Positions 61,453 through 64,000 of a DNA stretch of 64,000 nucleotides are shown here, in pieces. Within the stretch, counting starts at the first letter, position 1, and every line of letters begins with the position of its first letter. The stretch is taken from NCBI RefSeq assembly GCF_000524195.1, contig NW_020170387.1, forward strand, positions 1,763,627 to 1,827,626, read 5' to 3'. The notes beneath the pieces were generated by a model. That model made no database searches. It was not told where the DNA came from and saw only the letters and a program-made list of their open reading frames with translations. Origin of the DNA: Echinococcus granulosus (lineage: Eukaryota; Platyhelminthes; Cestoda; Cyclophyllidea; Taeniidae). The translations under genes were made by a program, and so were the position numbers.

Positions 61453-62271
61453 AGTGGTAGATACAATTAATCGGTCGAAACCGGAGAAATAATTGTCTCT
61501 GGATGGAAGTGCCAACCTCCATTTCCTTATTCTCAACAGATTTACAGAGTGCCACAAACACAAATACACTTCATTGCAGATGTAGTCACTTTACTTAAGT
61601 GCTATTAGAATAGGTTTTGAAAGAAAAGAAATGGGATTTGTGAAAAGATTTCATGAAATGCTCGCGTCCATTTGAGTTTTTTTTAAAGAAATGGATAAAT
61701 GATTGCAAACAAACGCTAATTCAAATCCATTCAAGTATTTCCATATTCTCGAGCCACATAAGTTCAGTTTAACTTCCGTTGTAAGAATCTACTTATACTT
61801 AATTTAATCGCAATTGTATTTTTACAACAAATGGAATATGAATATCTTTCCTTACATCCAAAGATGCTATTAGCAGATTTCCATCTGAATGGGCACAAAT
61901 TTAGATCTTGCAAATTGAATCAAGTAATAGCCTCCAGTAAGTAGATTTGGCGTGAAATTTTGTACAATGCTCTATTCCAGTTTCACCTGAATGCTACCGA
62001 AGGAATGTGGAGAATGCTATAGACGGCGAACATTTAATTCGCTTCAAATAGGCAATATTTACTGGAAACGCATTAACTGCAAAAACGCACCCGCATTTAA
62101 ATGATTAGGTCAAATCGTGTGGTTATGGAACTTTTTCAATGCAAGACATTTAATACAACATGCAAGTGCAAAAAAGCATAGATATCGCAGATTTAACTTG
62201 AAAGTGTTCTCTTAAATATAAAAATTAGTTCTTCTTTCGTTTGGGACACAATTGTACAATTAAACACTTTC

Positions 62272-62640
62272 ATGATTCTCGACTCATCTGAAAATATAAG
62301 GGTTCCGGTTAAAAAACTAGACAAAAAACAGTCATTGATTTTACCCAGCAGACAAAATCGCATTAAGCAAAAATATCCCAACATATGTCAACAATTTGAA
62401 ACCAAATTGTCTGCACTATCCTCCCAAACGGTCATCCTAAAGGGTGATTTAATTTCATGCAGTGTCAGCGAGTTTTACCACCTTCCAAGAACATCAATGG
62501 CAGCCAGAAAGGCTTCTTGAGACCTATCAAACCAAAATTATTATAAACCTATAAAAAGTACAGCAAACAAAGAACAAATATCACTTGTTTTGCCAAGGCA
62601 GCAAAATAGGAAAACTGCATTAATTCAATGAATCTCTGGA
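62272..62640 (+). other. Coding-like segment with an internal duplicated peptide
   Basis: An 82-codon plus-strand frame (62272-62520) contains KKQSLILPSRQNRIK. About 240 bp further on, another frame reads KEQISLVLPRQQNRKTALIQ before a TGA. The two peptides share the core QSL-LP-QNR pattern, suggesting an old tandem duplication. No domain or splice structure is recognised. Confidence 0.25.
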
Positions 62641-64000
62641 AAATGATATGAGTATATTCAAGAAGGCTGTTTTCCCTCCAAAATTAAAAAGATCTATAAG
62701 GTGGAGAAAAGGATTAAAGACATTATATTAAACTGATTGTGTTCATGGGATTGTACGGTGTTTTAAATGAGGGCGTATCAACAGTTATAACTGTAGTAAT
62801 GTTCGAGCAACATAGAACTTGTAACTTTTCTATTCCCGGTAACCCTCTAAATAGTATTACGCGATAAATTTATTCCACTGCCTTATGATCCCCGCACAGA
62901 GTTTCTGTGACCCTCATCATACCGCCCACAGGCAGTCTTCGGACTTTCCGCATCACGTTAAAGTAACTTTTGGACATTTACGTCTTATAGATGCCATCAG
63001 GGGCAGTCTATAAGCCACAGAACAGTCCGCGAACCCGCAAACAATATTCAGAAGCTTATATAATGTTCCTCAAACTAACACCACAATAATTAGTTAAGCT
63101 CTAGCAAAAGTTCCTCATCTGAAATGTACAAATAAATATAGGATCTGTAAATAAGAATTAAATTAAGCAATAAAAGCATTTTCCGAAAATCTAAATCGTT
63201 AGAATAAACAAATACGTTTTGGAAGACAAAAAATGAAATAATTTTGAAAGATTGTGAGTTTCCCAGAGATAATTTTCTTTTCTACTTGACCTACTTGGAT
63301 TACATTAAATTTAATTTTTCCCGGGGCGTCTCGAAGGCATCTCAAGGGAATAATTTGATTGGCTTTGATGAAGTTAATTTGTGAATTTGGCAAGGCAGAA
63401 GGGAAAGCGAGTTTTGCATCATCGAATGAACAAGTCAATTATCAAAACAAGTGGAGAATTTTGTTGAATATACCGCATTTGTTTTTGATTTCGAAAATGA
63501 GCAACTCAAAGTGTTGATGTGAGCTGTCAGCCACAATACAAATGCTTGTGTAAAGTCACAGCGAAATTCAAGTAAAAAAAAACTAAATCAGTTTGAGAAT
63601 AGCCTCAAAATTCACTAATTAGGAGCTGAGCACATAATTAAAAGCCACCCTCGAGAGAATATGCTAAAAACGATCACGCAAGGATTTGATGCAAGTAAGT
63701 TATCGAAGGAAAGGTTAAAAGATAATTTGAAGTTACTCACAGTCTAATTATTATTGTAAATCGCAGGCGAGAAACAAGGTTTGTACTTACTTGGAAAAGC
63801 CTTCTTTAGGCATTGTAACACAAAATATTTTGTACTTATTGTTTGCTCAAAATGCCATCAAAATGGGGGATTTATACAAGATCAAAAGATAAACGATACC
63901 GTGCAAATGGCCACTATTCTGCTTGGAATATCGGATATTGCAAATTTATGTTTTTTTTTTAATTTCGATATTCCTTCCCCTCGATTATGTGAAATAAAGT
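62641..64000. other. AT-rich DNA at the right-hand end
   Basis: No gene is supported. A minus-strand frame at 63199-63438 is open for 79 codons, but it lacks a recognisable motif or convincing splice sites. Confidence 0.4.

Noticed and set aside
63199..63438. 79-codon minus-strand frame near the right end
   Set aside because: It lacks a recognisable motif or good splice sites, and evidence is too thin to call it a gene.
1..64000. CRISPR arrays, prophage, insertion sequences or bacterial operons
   Set aside because: The window is clearly animal nuclear DNA with spliceosomal introns. No regularly spaced short repeats or transposase frames were seen.

Overview
This is eukaryotic genomic DNA: multi-exon genes with GT-AG introns, AT-rich intergenic and intronic sequence, and one 100-base assembly gap (10706-10805). 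All seven recognisable genes are conserved animal genes. Several have extremely short introns (29-37 nt) mixed with introns of hundreds to thousands of bases. From memory, that mixture is typical of parasitic flatworms, especially tapeworms, so my best guess is a cestode or close relative. This is inference, because nothing in the window names a species.

Layout from left to right. 1544-3124 (+): 3' end of a dynamin-related GTPase gene (DNM1L/Drp1 type). 3125-9913: mostly featureless DNA. 9914-15997 (-): complete eukaryotic elongation factor 2 kinase, with the assembly gap in its last intron. 16862-17672: a dispersed repeat copy. 18039-19478 (+): tektin-1, seven exons. 19643-23541 (-): the splicing factor SYF1/XAB2, seventeen exons, tail-to-tail with tektin. 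24035-24480: the second repeat copy, without the insert. 26337-27806 (-): MEMO1, eight exons. 28710-38996 (+): Van Gogh/Strabismus (planar cell polarity), head-to-head with MEMO1 and containing a 6.4 kb intron. 42267-51554 or further (-): an ephexin-type RhoGEF (DH-PH-SH3). 51.6-64 kb: AT-rich DNA with a few orphan coding-like segments.

The genes form no operon or pathway; they are ordinary neighbours on a compact animal chromosome. They cover mitochondrial/peroxisomal fission, translation elongation control, cilium structure, splicing and transcription-coupled repair, cell motility, planar polarity and Rho signalling. I worked out exon boundaries by hand, requiring splice consensus, reading-phase continuity and remembered similarity to human homologues. 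The closed models give tektin 401 aa, XAB2 863 aa, MEMO1 294 aa and Van Gogh 792 aa.

I found no clearly novel biological system. The most useful observations are: mini-introns that make intact genes look broken; a 34-nt GC-AG intron in MEMO1; a repeat pair whose difference looks like a spliced-out intron; a Van Gogh protein without the usual C-terminal PDZ ligand next to a RhoGEF that ends in one; and several unassigned coding-like segments at the right-hand end.
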